DNA of 64,000 bases from Thiobacillus sp. (GTDB taxonomy: Bacteria; Pseudomonadota; Gammaproteobacteria; Burkholderiales; Thiobacillaceae), in assembly GCA_016124745.1 (NCBI GenBank), contig WGNC01000009.1, positions 99,500-163,499 on the forward strand, given 5' to 3'. Shown in pieces: positions 1 to 8,766 of the stretch; positions within the stretch are counted from its first letter, which is position 1; each line of letters begins with the position of its first letter. The notes beneath the pieces are model-generated. The model searched no databases. It was not told the origin of the DNA and saw nothing but the letters and a program-made list of their open reading frames with translations. The translations under genes and the position numbers were made by a program.

Positions 1-434
1 GAGAGAACATGAGGACACGAATTCCCTTGTCATCCTGGTGGGAGACCCTAAAAAATGTACCCGCTGAAAGCATGTTGATCGCGGTCGCGCCTTACAACTA
101 CTTCAGCCCCAAGTGGGATGCACCCCGTTGGGAGCAACTAAGCAGGCAACGCATAATCCCGGGTTTCCTGACGGGATTGTGTGTAGGTCAGCGTGACGGC
201 GAACTCCCTGACGACCGGCGCTTCGCCATGCGCAATGCAGTGCATTTGAATGACGCCATGGCGCTGCGCAGAAAAAAAGTCGACTCGATCGTCTTTCAGA
301 AACCCTACCTCGATAGTCTTGGCGGTAGGGCCGAACTGATCGGTTCTGACACGGCCCACTGTCTGGATGTCCTGCGTGCCAGGTTCGGCAAGCCCATTTA
401 TGAGGATGATAAGATCGCCGTGTTTGACTTGTAA
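1..434 (+). CDS. C-terminal part of an unidentified protein, cut by the window edge
   Basis: The reading frame is open from the first bases of the window, so the ATG at position 9 is probably internal and the true start lies upstream. The visible 141 residues are soluble in character, with a motif VAPYNYFSPKWDAPRW and an end of DDKIAVFDL. I do not recognise a family. The tail resembles the extracytoplasmic C-terminal portion of large membrane proteins that sit next to GtrA/GT2 genes, but that is an impression from context only. The gene ends 22 bases before the glycosyltransferase that follows, which suggests the same transcript. Base composition is less GC-rich than the housekeeping genes further on. 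Confidence 0.5.
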   Translation, partial: ENMRTRIPLSSWWETLKNVPAESMLIAVAPYNYFSPKWDAPRWEQLSRQRIIPGFLTGLCVGQRDGELPDDRRFAMRNAVHLNDAMALRRKKVDSIVFQKPYLDSLGGRAELIGSDTAHCLDVLRARFGKPIYEDDKIAVFDL

Positions 435-456
435 TATTTCAATACCGACAAGCCAC

Positions 457-1203
457 ATGCTCAATAACAAATCCATCATGATCGTCATGCCGGCCTATCG
501 CGCCGCCAGGACGCTGACGACCACCTGGGAAGCCATTCCCCATGACATTGTGGATCAGGTATTGCTTGTTGACGACGCCAGCGATGACGAGACAGTCGCC
601 ATTGCACATGGATTAGGCATTCCGGTCGTGCTACATGAATCGAATCGCGGCTACGGCAGTAACCAGAAAACCTGTTACGCCATGGCACTGGAGCAGGGCG
701 CGGACATCGTGGTGATGCTGCACCCCGATTATCAATATGAACCCCGCCTGGTTTCCGCCATGGCGGGCATGATTTCTTCGGGCGTATACGACGTGGTCAT
801 CGGTTCCCGCATCCTCGGCGGTGGCGCATTGAAAGGGGGCATGCCGCTCTGGAAGTACTTCGCCAATCGCGTCCTGACCGCCATGGAAAATATGATGTTG
901 GGAGCCAAGCTGTCTGAGTATCACACTGGTTATCGCGCCTATTCCAGGGAGGTGCTGCAGTCCATTCCCTGGCAAAAGAATTCCGATGATTTCATTTTCG
1001 ACAATGAGTTCCTGGCCCAGGTTATTCTCGGCAAATTCAGGCTAGGGGAGATTTCAGTGCCAACCAAGTATTTCCCGGACGCGAGTTCGATCAATTTTCC
1101 ACGCTCCATGAAGTACGGTTTCGGGGTCATCAGGGTTGCCTTGCTTGGTCTGCTCGCACGCACCGGCGTGTACCGCCATAGCCTATTTCAACATGGCGGC
1201 TGA
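457..1203 (+). CDS. Family 2 glycosyltransferase (polyprenyl-phosphate sugar transferase type)
   Basis: A 248-residue GT-A-fold glycosyltransferase of the dolichyl-phosphate mannosyltransferase/GtrB kind. It would move a sugar from a nucleotide donor to a lipid phosphate or nascent glycan at the cytoplasmic face of the inner membrane. Visible motifs are the N-terminal nucleotide-binding strand IVMPAYRAARTL, LVDDASDDET about 30 residues later, and an HPDYQYEP segment at the DXD position. I chose the ATG at 457 because it puts the GT2 strand at the very N-terminus; an in-frame ATG at 367 would add 30 residues overlapping the previous gene. There is no long two-helix C-terminal membrane domain. 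It overlaps the GtrA-like gene by 11 bases, so the pair is probably translationally coupled. Confidence 0.85.
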   Translation: MLNNKSIMIVMPAYRAARTLTTTWEAIPHDIVDQVLLVDDASDDETVAIAHGLGIPVVLHESNRGYGSNQKTCYAMALEQGADIVVMLHPDYQYEPRLVSAMAGMISSGVYDVVIGSRILGGGALKGGMPLWKYFANRVLTAMENMMLGAKLSEYHTGYRAYSREVLQSIPWQKNSDDFIFDNEFLAQVILGKFRLGEISVPTKYFPDASSINFPRSMKYGFGVIRVALLGLLARTGVYRHSLFQHGG

Positions 1204-1660
1204 ATCGCAAGACGAAGTTATCAGCGGGAATTTCAAACGCTATCACCGTCTGATTTACTCGGTCTCCCAAGCCGAGTGGTTGCGGGAATTCGCACTACAC
1301 GTGCTGACCGGCATCCTGACGGTGGTCGCCCATTATTCAGTCATGTGGCTGCTTGTCCAAGGCGGCATGGCTGCGGTCCCTGCAAGCGGCATCGGATTTC
1401 TGGCTGGGGCAGCAACGCGATTCGTGCTTTCGTATACGAAAGTATTTTCCCCTGCGGACAGCGTGCCGGTCACTCTCGCGCGCTTCCTCGTGGCGTTGGG
1501 GTTCCAATGGCTGGCCAACATTGCGGTGCTGGATTTTTTGCTTGAAGCCGGTTTGCGAATCTGGCTTGCTCAATTCAGTACCACTGTAATACTGACCTTC
1601 ATCAATTACCTTGCATACCGGTTCTGGGTATTCAAGGCGGGATCGAGAAGGCTTGACTGA
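1193..1660 (+). CDS. GtrA-like membrane protein
   Basis: A 155-residue protein with about four membrane segments in the typical GtrA arrangement: HVLTGILTVVAHYSVMWLLV, a second helix around GIGFLAGAATRFVLSY, a third in LARFLVALGFQWLANIAVLDF, and a last one ending in FINYLAYRFWVF. The closing YRFWVF is characteristic of the family. GtrA proteins are proposed to flip or help transfer lipid-linked sugars made by a GT2 partner, and the overlapping GT2 gene upstream fits that pairing. The ATG at 1193 is used because upstream residues lie inside the preceding gene. A short cytoplasmic N-terminus of about 35 residues precedes the first helix. Confidence 0.8.
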   Translation: MAAESQDEVISGNFKRYHRLIYSVSQAEWLREFALHVLTGILTVVAHYSVMWLLVQGGMAAVPASGIGFLAGAATRFVLSYTKVFSPADSVPVTLARFLVALGFQWLANIAVLDFLLEAGLRIWLAQFSTTVILTFINYLAYRFWVFKAGSRRLD

Positions 1661-2335
1661 GCCATCCCTGACATCAGCAAGTAATTCCATCCGTTATTTC
1701 GGGTCGCCTGAACGGGGGGGCTTGGCGGAATCACGACCACGAAAGAAATTGATGGGCGCCACCCAATGCTAACTCCGGCTTGGGAATGCGGACGGAGCAA
1801 AGTTGTTATAATTCCGCCACTTGAACCCGTCCCATCCAAAAATGCGATGCCAATTGCTGGGAGCTTGCAGTTGATGGCAGACGTTATTCCTTGCGACAGC
1901 ATGGGGCGTGTATCCAGCGAGGCCATGCTCAGGCACGTTGACTCGTTGATCCCAAATGACCGTCTGAAAGCATGCCCACACAGATATCCCCGGAGCACAA
2001 TGGCGAGGCGGCTTGATGAAGGCTTTTCTTATGCCTGCTCAGGAAGGGCGGGGCTTGCTTTATCCCGGATGCAGGCCGTCTGCACCCACTAACGGACGGC
2101 TTCGGTCGGACGGCGTTCTGGGCGTTCGTGTATCGCACCCGGGATTATGTGCGCTACCCGATTTGCTATCTGTCGCTGGAAGTGTTCACGTATTTCCAGA
2201 TATCAAACGCTGCACTGGGTCTGATGTTGCCAGCGCTTTTCTGGTGCTGGAGCGTGTGGGTCGTTTTGACCGGGAACGTCGTTTGCGTTCGGCTGCATGT
2301 ACGGGACAGATCTCGCAAGAGTCTGCTGCAAAGAC
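1661..2335 (+). other. Gap of about 675 bp without a convincing gene
   Basis: No frame here gives a protein I can assign. A plus-strand frame open from 2020 to 2391 encodes a hydrophobic stretch (LSLEVFTYFQISNAALGLML) that looks membrane-like and runs into the start of the acyltransferase gene. It could be the remnant of a decayed gene, but it has no good start codon and no recognisable family. A TATAAT hexamer at 1807-1812 lacks a well-placed -35 partner. Confidence 0.4.
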
Positions 2336-3529
2336 ATGTTGACGAGGATCACATCTGCTCGATGTGGGTTGGCGCCGGCATTGCGCGATGACGCGAGCCA
2401 TGTGCACGTCCTGACCGGCATACGCGGATGGGCGGCATTGTGGGTGTTTCTCTACCATGCGTGGAGCTTGTCCGGACATTCCGATTTGGTTGTCAATCTG
2501 GCGGGCCTGTCGCTTGATTTCACGCCGCTGGCAAGCATGGGCGGCGCCGGAGTGACAATTTTTTTCGTGCTTTCAGGATTCTTGCTCGCAATCCCGTTTG
2601 CGGAATGGCAATCCGGAATGAGGGAGCGCCCCGCACTGAGTCAGTATCTCTTGCGCCGGGTCCTGCGGGTGTTTCCGGCGTACTACGCGCAGCTGGCGAT
2701 CCTGCTCTTAGTTGCCGCGTGGGTTCCTGGTCAGCCGGGTATCGACGATTTGGGCGCGCTCGTCCGGCATTTGTTAATGCTGTTCATGCCCCCTCCACTC
2801 GGTGTGGAGCCGATCATGAACCTCGCCTGGTGGACTTTGCCCATTGAGTTCGCTTTCTATCTGGCCTTGCCTTTCCTGGCTTTCACGCTGCGACCGCGAC
2901 GTGCAGTCGGGCTGCTGCTCGGGAGTTTGGCTGCCATGTATCTTTGGCGCCATGGGGTCGTGATGCGAATGGCCGACGCGCCTCTGCAAATGCGTGTGCA
3001 CGCCGCGTATCAGCTGCCCGGCTCGATGGATGCTTTCGGGTTTGGCATGCTGGCGGCTGTGCTCTATGTGAACCGATTGCGACTGCCTCGCTGGGTCATC
3101 CCCCAGGAGAAATGGGGGCGGCTTGGCATCGCCGGCATGGTGCTGGTCGGCGTCGCCATCTACTGGCTGCCCGGAAGGCGAAACGAATACTGGGCGGACA
3201 ATCCGATTTTCTATCTCTGGACCCCCGCGCTTGTGTTGGGTATTGCGGCAATCATCCTTGCGGGAGTAGGGGGAAGCCGGCTGATCACTCGGCTGTTCTC
3301 GAACCGCTTCATGATAGTTGCGGGCCTGGTCAGCTACAGCTATTACCTCTGGCATCTGCCGGTACTGCGCTGGATCGTGGAGACGGACTGGTTCCGGTCG
3401 CTTGAAGGCATGCGGTTTCTGTCCTTGCTGCTGGTCAGCACGCCATTGATATTCCTGATTTCCACGCTGTCCTATGTCCTGATCGAGTGGCCTGGGATGC
3501 GTTTCCGCCGGAGGACCGCCCGTGCCTGA
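2336..3529 (+). CDS. Acyltransferase family 3 (O-acetyltransferase-like) membrane protein
   Basis: A roughly 397-residue polytopic protein of the acyltransferase-3 (OafA/NodX-like) family, which transfers acetyl or other short acyl groups to surface sugars across the inner membrane. The N-terminal signature VLTGIRGWAALWVFLYHAW carries the family Arg and His. About ten hydrophobic segments follow, including FFVLSGFLLAIPF and a late SYSYYLWHLPVLRW, both typical family blocks. The ATG at 2336 is preferred over 2297 because the conserved block begins about 27 residues later. The stop overlaps the GTG of the giant glycosyltransferase by 8 bases, so the two are probably coupled and the acyl group may decorate the glycan it makes. 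Confidence 0.88.
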   Translation: MLTRITSARCGLAPALRDDASHVHVLTGIRGWAALWVFLYHAWSLSGHSDLVVNLAGLSLDFTPLASMGGAGVTIFFVLSGFLLAIPFAEWQSGMRERPALSQYLLRRVLRVFPAYYAQLAILLLVAAWVPGQPGIDDLGALVRHLLMLFMPPPLGVEPIMNLAWWTLPIEFAFYLALPFLAFTLRPRRAVGLLLGSLAAMYLWRHGVVMRMADAPLQMRVHAAYQLPGSMDAFGFGMLAAVLYVNRLRLPRWVIPQEKWGRLGIAGMVLVGVAIYWLPGRRNEYWADNPIFYLWTPALVLGIAAIILAGVGGSRLITRLFSNRFMIVAGLVSYSYYLWHLPVLRWIVETDWFRSLEGMRFLSLLLVSTPLIFLISTLSYVLIEWPGMRFRRRTARA

Positions 3530-6500
3530 GCTGACCAGCCGCACGTCTGTCGAATCCGCTGGGATGGCCGATCTGATCGTTCCTGTCTACAAGGGGCTCG
3601 AGGAAACCCGGCAGTGCGTCGAATCGGTTTTGCAGGCGAATTGCACGACACCGTTCGAACTGGTCCTGATCGACGATGCCAGCCCGGATCCCCAACTGGT
3701 CGAGTACTGCGCCTCGTTGCGGGACAGGCCCGGCGTGACGCTGCTGGTCAATCCGGAAAATCTTGGATTCGTTGCGACGGTCAATTGCGGCATGCGTCTT
3801 CACCCCGACCGCGATGTCGTGCTGCTGAACAGCGACACCCGGGTGGCCCATGACTGGCTTGATCGCCTGCGACGTTGTGCACACAGTCGGCCGGACATCG
3901 GCACGGCGACGCCCTTTTCGAACAACGCCACGATCTGCAGCTATCCGAACTTTTGTGCGGACAATGCCTTGCCGGCCCCCGGTTTGGCGGAGCTGGATGC
4001 CCTCTTCGCGCGGGTCAACGCCGGCAAGTCGATCGATCTGCCGACGGCGGTGGGATTCTGCATGTATATCAGACGTGCCTGCCTGGACAAGGTGGGGCTG
4101 TTCGATGCAGAGCAGTTCGGCCGTGGCTATGGCGAGGAAAACGACTTCAGCCGTCGGGCGGCGGGGGCAGGCTGGCGCAACGTGCTCTGCGCGGATGTCT
4201 TCGTGTTTCATGCCGGCGGGGTCAGTTTCCAGGGCGAGCGCGAGTCACTGATGGCGGTCTCCGCCGATCGGTTGGCCAGTTTGCACCCGGAATATGACGC
4301 GCTGGTGAAACAGTTCGTATTTGAAGACCCCCCGGCAAGCCTGCGCCAGGGGGTCGACATCGAACTGGCGCGGCGGCGGCTGGGATTCATGCCGAGGTCC
4401 GCAGGCAACGACAAGAGCGCGAAGAAACCGGTGCAACTGCATGTGATGCATGACCTGGGTGGTGGCGTTGCACGCTGGTGCCACGACTATTGCCAGGCCG
4501 ACGAAGCGCGCATCAACCTGATCCTGAGACCATACAGCCAAAGCCGTGCGATGGCCGAGGGACTGATGTTGTACGCAGGTTCCGAGGATGCCGAACCGCT
4601 GGATTTCTGGCGTTTCGCGGCGCCGATCGCGGCGACCGTCGATAGCCATCCCGAGTACCGGGAAGCGCTGGCAGCCATCGTGCGCGATTACGCGGTCGAT
4701 GCCATCCTCGTTTCATCCCTGATCGGACATTCGCTGGATGTGCTGGATACCGGTTTGCCGACGGTGCTGGTCCAGCACGACTTCTATCCCTGGTGTCCGG
4801 CGATCCACAGTTATTTTGAGGAAGTCTGCCAGACCTGCGATGCCGGGCGTCTGACGCATTGCGCCGAGCGCAATCCGGATTTCCATCCGGCGCACCGGAT
4901 TTTCTCGGTCGAGCAGCGCCTGCGCGTGCGGCAACGCTACCTCGAACTGATCGAACGCAGGAACCTGCCCCTGGTCGTGCCCAGCCGGTCGACCCGCGAA
5001 CATTTTCATCGTTTGCTGCCGGATCTCGACCCGACCCGGTTTGTCACGATTTCGCACGGTCACCTCGCCGACTTGTCACCGATCCCGCATGCCATCGGAC
5101 AAGCGCACGGAAAGCTGCGCGTCGTGATCCTGGGCATGCTCTCGGTGAGCAAGGGGCTGCATGTGCTGTCGGAAGCTTTGGAGCGCCTGCTCGAAGTTGC
5201 CGAGCTGCACCTCGTCGGCGCGAAAGAACTGGGAGAATTGTTCAAGGACCGGCCCGGCGTGCGGGTGATCGACCGCTATTCGATGGCAGAGCTGCCCGGC
5301 ATCCTGTCCGCGATCCAGCCCGATGTGGGGTTGCTTCTGAGCGTGGTGCCCGAGACGTTCAGCTATACCCTGAGCGAATTGTTCATGCTCGGCATCCCGC
5401 CGGTCGCGACGCGACTCGGCAGCTTCGCCGAGCGCATTCTTCCCGGGGAAACCGGCTATCTGTTCGAGCCAGGGGTCGAGGCTATGCTGGCCTGCCTGCG
5501 GGAGATCCACGCCGACCGGCAGACATTGCAGCGCATCCGTGCGCGCGTGTCGACGATGCGTATGCGATCGGCACAGGACATGGTCGCCGATTACCATCGT
5601 CTGATGCCGCTCCCCGAAGGGGGCGATGCGCCCGCCTGGATGAATCTACGGCGGCCCTCCGGTCAGGCGGGAGGGGAGTCGGTTTCGCAGGCTTTGGCGC
5701 TTGCTGCCCGCTGGAAGGAAACCCAGAGCCTGCGTCTGACCCTGGATATGCGGTCGCTTCGTTTGCAGGCGCGCGAGCGCGAGGTGCACAATGTGCAGGC
5801 CAGGCTGGACGAGCAGCGCCAACGGGAGTCGCGTGATTTGGCATCGCGCGACCAGGAGATTGCAGCGATGCGTGCCTCGACCAGCTGGAGGATTTCCAGT
5901 CCGGTACGGTGGGCGGGCCGGCGTCTGCGACAGGGGAAGATCCTGGCGCGTTGCCTCTGTCGCTTTCTGTCACGGCCTTCGCGCATGCCTGCACGAACGC
6001 GAACCCTGTTGAGGACAGGGCGGGATGAGGGCGTGGGCGGCGTCAAGCGAAAGCTGCTGCAGTGGCTCGACACACCGCCGGAACCGGTCGATCGTGCTGC
6101 GCCCGTCGAGGCCCCCATCGCAGCAGTCGAAGCCGATGGGCCCACGCAGGCCTTCCGCCGATATCACGAGTCGTTCGCCGCCAATGCGCGGGGGCCGATC
6201 CTCGAACGGATTCGGGCCATGGAAGCGCCACCGCTGATTTCGGTTCTGGTGCCGACCTACGACACGCCGGCGTCCATGCTGCAGGAAATGCTCGACTCGG
6301 TCTGCGTGCAGCTCTACCCGCACTGGCAGTTGTGCATCGCCGACGACGGCTCCAGCGAGCCGCATGTGCGGACCATGCTGGAAGAGTATGCGGCACGCGA
6401 TACGCGCATCCGACTCGATTTCGCGGCAACAAACGGCGGCGTGTCGCACGCCACCAACCGCGCGCTGGCGATGGCCGAGGGGGATTTCGTCGTGCTGCTG

Positions 6501-7880
6501 GACCATGACGATCTGCTGGAGGAACAGGCGCTGTTCCGGGTGGCCGAATCGGTGTTGACGGACGATCCGGACATGCTCTACTCGGACGAGGTGCTGGTTG
6601 ATGAGTACAACGAGACGGCGAAGCACTTCATCCACCGGCCTACGTTCTCGCCGGAGTATCTGCGCACCCACCTCTATATCGTCCACCTGATCGGCTTCCG
6701 GACGAGCCTGCTGCGGACGCTGGGCGGCCTCGACGAGACGTTGCGCATCTCCCAGGACTACGACCTGATCCTGCGTGTTAGCGAGCGGGCAGAGACGATT
6801 GTTCACATCCCGGAGATGCTCTATCGGTGGCGCATCCATGGCGGTTCCGCGGGCCAGAAGATGGCCGACCGGGTGGTGGGAACTTCCAGCGCGATCATCC
6901 GGCGCCATCTGCAACGCTGTGGCGAGCCGGGCGAGGTCGGGGAAGGGCCATGTTTCAATTATTTCGATGTGCGCTATCCGCTGGCGCAAGGCCTGAAGGT
7001 CGCGATCATCATCCCGGTCCGTCATCACGCGGATCGGGTGCGGGCCTGCATTGAAAGCATCGAGCGTACGACCGGGGCGGTCCCCCACGAAATCGTGCTG
7101 GTTGACCAGGGTTCCGACGGTCCGGTTTCGCTCGCCACGTTCGACAGCCTGCGTTCGCGGGTGAGCCTGCTGCATTGCAGCGAGTCATCCAGTTCCGCAG
7201 CGCTCATCAACTGGGCGGTGACGCAACTGGACGGCAGCCACACGCACTATCTTTTGTGCGACAGCGATATCGAGGCCATCGAGCCGGGTTGGCTGGAGCG
7301 CATGCTGGAACTGGGGCAGAAGCCGGACGTCGGCATTGTCGGCGCGAAGCTGTTGTATCCAGATCGCAGGACGATCCTGCATGCCGGGATGGTGGTGGGC
7401 TGCGGCGGCGTGGCGGATAAGCTTGGCCGTTTGCGGCTGACCAGCGATGCGTTCGTCGACTCGGGCTACATCGGCTCGCTCATCTGCAGCCGCGAAGTGT
7501 CCGCGGTGACAGCTGCCTGCATGCTCATTCGCGCGACGGTGTTCAGAAAGATCGGGGGCTTCGACGAAGCCACACCCTACGCGGATGTCGACCTCTGCCT
7601 ACGGGCCGGCAGGCAGGGCTACCGCACCCTGTTCTGCGCGCATGCCGAATTGCTGCAGCATGATTCGTATAGGCGGGGGTGCGGCCAGGCCGCGCCTCCC
7701 ACAGACGATGCGGTGTTCATCGCGAAGTGGCGGGAACTGTTCGAAACGGGCGACCCCTATTTCAACCCCAATCTTTCATCGCATGACCCGAACTGGCAGG
7801 TGACAAACCCGCTGCGCTTCGCACTGGATATCCGGCGGCGGATCTACACAAGGGCCCAGAAGTTGGCATCTCGTCTTTGA
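3522..7880 (+). CDS. Giant multidomain glycosyltransferase (GT2-GT4-GT2-GT2)
   Basis: A 1452-residue cytoplasmic protein with four apparent glycosyltransferase modules. Residues about 15-280 are a GT2 domain (LIVPVYKG, LIDDASPD, NSDT). Residues about 305-690 are a GT4-like domain, with HDLGGGVARWCHDY and a sugar-nucleotide block PETFSYTLSELFMLGIPP. A charged, probably coiled-coil linker spans about 730-800. A second GT2 domain starts near 903 (ISVLVPTYDTP; LLDHDDLLEE near 990). A third starts near 1158 (VAIIIPVRHHADR; LLCDSDIEAIEPGW near 1243). The GTG start has a GGAGGA site at 3510-3515. Such fusions build repeating rhamnan-like or O-antigen-like chains processively. The substrate sugars cannot be read from sequence. 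Confidence 0.88.
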   Translation: MPELTSRTSVESAGMADLIVPVYKGLEETRQCVESVLQANCTTPFELVLIDDASPDPQLVEYCASLRDRPGVTLLVNPENLGFVATVNCGMRLHPDRDVVLLNSDTRVAHDWLDRLRRCAHSRPDIGTATPFSNNATICSYPNFCADNALPAPGLAELDALFARVNAGKSIDLPTAVGFCMYIRRACLDKVGLFDAEQFGRGYGEENDFSRRAAGAGWRNVLCADVFVFHAGGVSFQGERESLMAVSADRLASLHPEYDALVKQFVFEDPPASLRQGVDIELARRRLGFMPRSAGNDKSAKKPVQLHVMHDLGGGVARWCHDYCQADEARINLILRPYSQSRAMAEGLMLYAGSEDAEPLDFWRFAAPIAATVDSHPEYREALAAIVRDYAVDAILVSSLIGHSLDVLDTGLPTVLVQHDFYPWCPAIHSYFEEVCQTCDAGRLTHCAERNPDFHPAHRIFSVEQRLRVRQRYLELIERRNLPLVVPSRSTREHFHRLLPDLDPTRFVTISHGHLADLSPIPHAIGQAHGKLRVVILGMLSVSKGLHVLSEALERLLEVAELHLVGAKELGELFKDRPGVRVIDRYSMAELPGILSAIQPDVGLLLSVVPETFSYTLSELFMLGIPPVATRLGSFAERILPGETGYLFEPGVEAMLACLREIHADRQTLQRIRARVSTMRMRSAQDMVADYHRLMPLPEGGDAPAWMNLRRPSGQAGGESVSQALALAARWKETQSLRLTLDMRSLRLQAREREVHNVQARLDEQRQRESRDLASRDQEIAAMRASTSWRISSPVRWAGRRLRQGKILARCLCRFLSRPSRMPARTRTLLRTGRDEGVGGVKRKLLQWLDTPPEPVDRAAPVEAPIAAVEADGPTQAFRRYHESFAANARGPILERIRAMEAPPLISVLVPTYDTPASMLQEMLDSVCVQLYPHWQLCIADDGSSEPHVRTMLEEYAARDTRIRLDFAATNGGVSHATNRALAMAEGDFVVLLDHDDLLEEQALFRVAESVLTDDPDMLYSDEVLVDEYNETAKHFIHRPTFSPEYLRTHLYIVHLIGFRTSLLRTLGGLDETLRISQDYDLILRVSERAETIVHIPEMLYRWRIHGGSAGQKMADRVVGTSSAIIRRHLQRCGEPGEVGEGPCFNYFDVRYPLAQGLKVAIIIPVRHHADRVRACIESIERTTGAVPHEIVLVDQGSDGPVSLATFDSLRSRVSLLHCSESSSSAALINWAVTQLDGSHTHYLLCDSDIEAIEPGWLERMLELGQKPDVGIVGAKLLYPDRRTILHAGMVVGCGGVADKLGRLRLTSDAFVDSGYIGSLICSREVSAVTAACMLIRATVFRKIGGFDEATPYADVDLCLRAGRQGYRTLFCAHAELLQHDSYRRGCGQAAPPTDDAVFIAKWRELFETGDPYFNPNLSSHDPNWQVTNPLRFALDIRRRIYTRAQKLASRL

Positions 7881-7881
7881 A

Positions 7882-7914
7882 TGCGCCTGGCGTGCTGCCT
7901 GTGCTCCAGGCGCA
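7882..7914 (+). terminator. Hairpin after the giant glycosyltransferase gene
   Basis: A 9-bp perfect stem TGCGCCTGG / CCAGGCGCA with a 15-nt loop starts one base after the stop codon. No T-tract follows, so it is a weak candidate for an intrinsic terminator. It lies between two convergent genes and could serve both. Confidence 0.35.
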
Positions 7915-7963
7915 GCCTTGAAGGCCACCCAGTGCGTAAGCAACCGTGTTCATGATTAGCCGA

Positions 7964-8467
7964 TCAGGCGTCCGAAGCGGATTCTTCCCGGCCTGGCCCG
8001 ATCGGATCCGGAAAGTCACGAAAGACATCCCTGACGAGTTCCGAGCGCATTAGATAGCCAACGATGACGACATCCATCATGACGACGAGCATGGCATCCG
8101 GGAAATCCCAGGAGGACGGGTCGGTGATGACATCCTTGTTCAGGTATGAAAATAGCGTGATGCCGGCAACGTAGGAAGCGATCAGCAGCCAGCGGCCAGA
8201 TTTCCAGACCTGGCGCATGAAGCGCTTTCCATTGGGAACGCGATGGCCAATGGCGAATAGTACGAGCACCGCCAGCAAATCGGTCAGCATGAAGTAGGGA
8301 CTGGTCTGAAAGTTGATCCACGGTATCGTCACGATATCCATGGGCATCAGCTTGGCGAAGCCCACAAAAAGGAAATGCCGGATTCCATACAGAATGACAA
8401 GCCAGAGCATGGCTGGAACCTTGAGCACAAGGTTTTCATCATAGTGATGTGCAGGATATTTCAGCAT
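7964..8467 (-). CDS. DUF2919 family inner-membrane protein
   Basis: A 167-residue protein that starts MLKYPAHHYDENLVLKVP, the conserved N-terminus of DUF2919 (YfeZ-like) proteins. About four or five membrane segments follow: MLWLVILYGIRHFLFVGF, YFMLTDLLAVLVLFAIG, WLLIASYVAGITLFSYL and AMLVVMMDVVIVGYLM. The tail is short, charged and cytoplasmic. Function of the family is unknown. The gene is alone on the minus strand between plus-strand glycosyltransferase genes, converging on the preceding one and diverging from the next. Confidence 0.75.
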   Translation of the reverse strand: MLKYPAHHYDENLVLKVPAMLWLVILYGIRHFLFVGFAKLMPMDIVTIPWINFQTSPYFMLTDLLAVLVLFAIGHRVPNGKRFMRQVWKSGRWLLIASYVAGITLFSYLNKDVITDPSSWDFPDAMLVVMMDVVIVGYLMRSELVRDVFRDFPDPIGPGREESASDA

Positions 8468-8766
8468 GTCGATCGGGGTCGTTTGGGAGGGGCGGCGAGC
8501 GCCAGCAGGCCTTGAGTCGGCGAAGCAAGGCCACCACCGTGGCGAGAGATGATACTGGAGTCAGGCTACCAAAGTCTCTTCCATTTGCATTGTCGGTTTT
8601 GGACGGTATTTGTTGGAATGGACTGCGCTGTTTTCAGTCACGTTGCATTCGAACGAATTCGAGGCTGCAGTTGCAGGCAAGGTGCTCCCGGTCCACTTGA
8701 TGCATGCGTCCTGCATTCCAGCATCAAACACGTAAAATTGACTGCAACAAATGCGAAAACCTGACC
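8468..8766. other. Divergent upstream region of about 300 bp
   Basis: The region lies between the divergent DUF2919 and galactosyltransferase-like genes and must hold both promoters. I see no repeat, hairpin or clear -35/-10 pair. An open frame from 8704 runs into the glycosyltransferase gene, but its first 21 residues look noncoding. Confidence 0.4.

Noticed and set aside
1606..1998. Minus-strand 130-residue open frame
   Set aside because: No recognisable family, overlaps the end of the GtrA-like gene, and has no ribosome-binding site or coding character.
5970..7175. Minus-strand 401-residue open frame inside the giant glycosyltransferase
   Set aside because: It is the His/Arg/Gln-rich antisense shadow of a high-GC coding region that has clear GT2 motifs on the plus strand.
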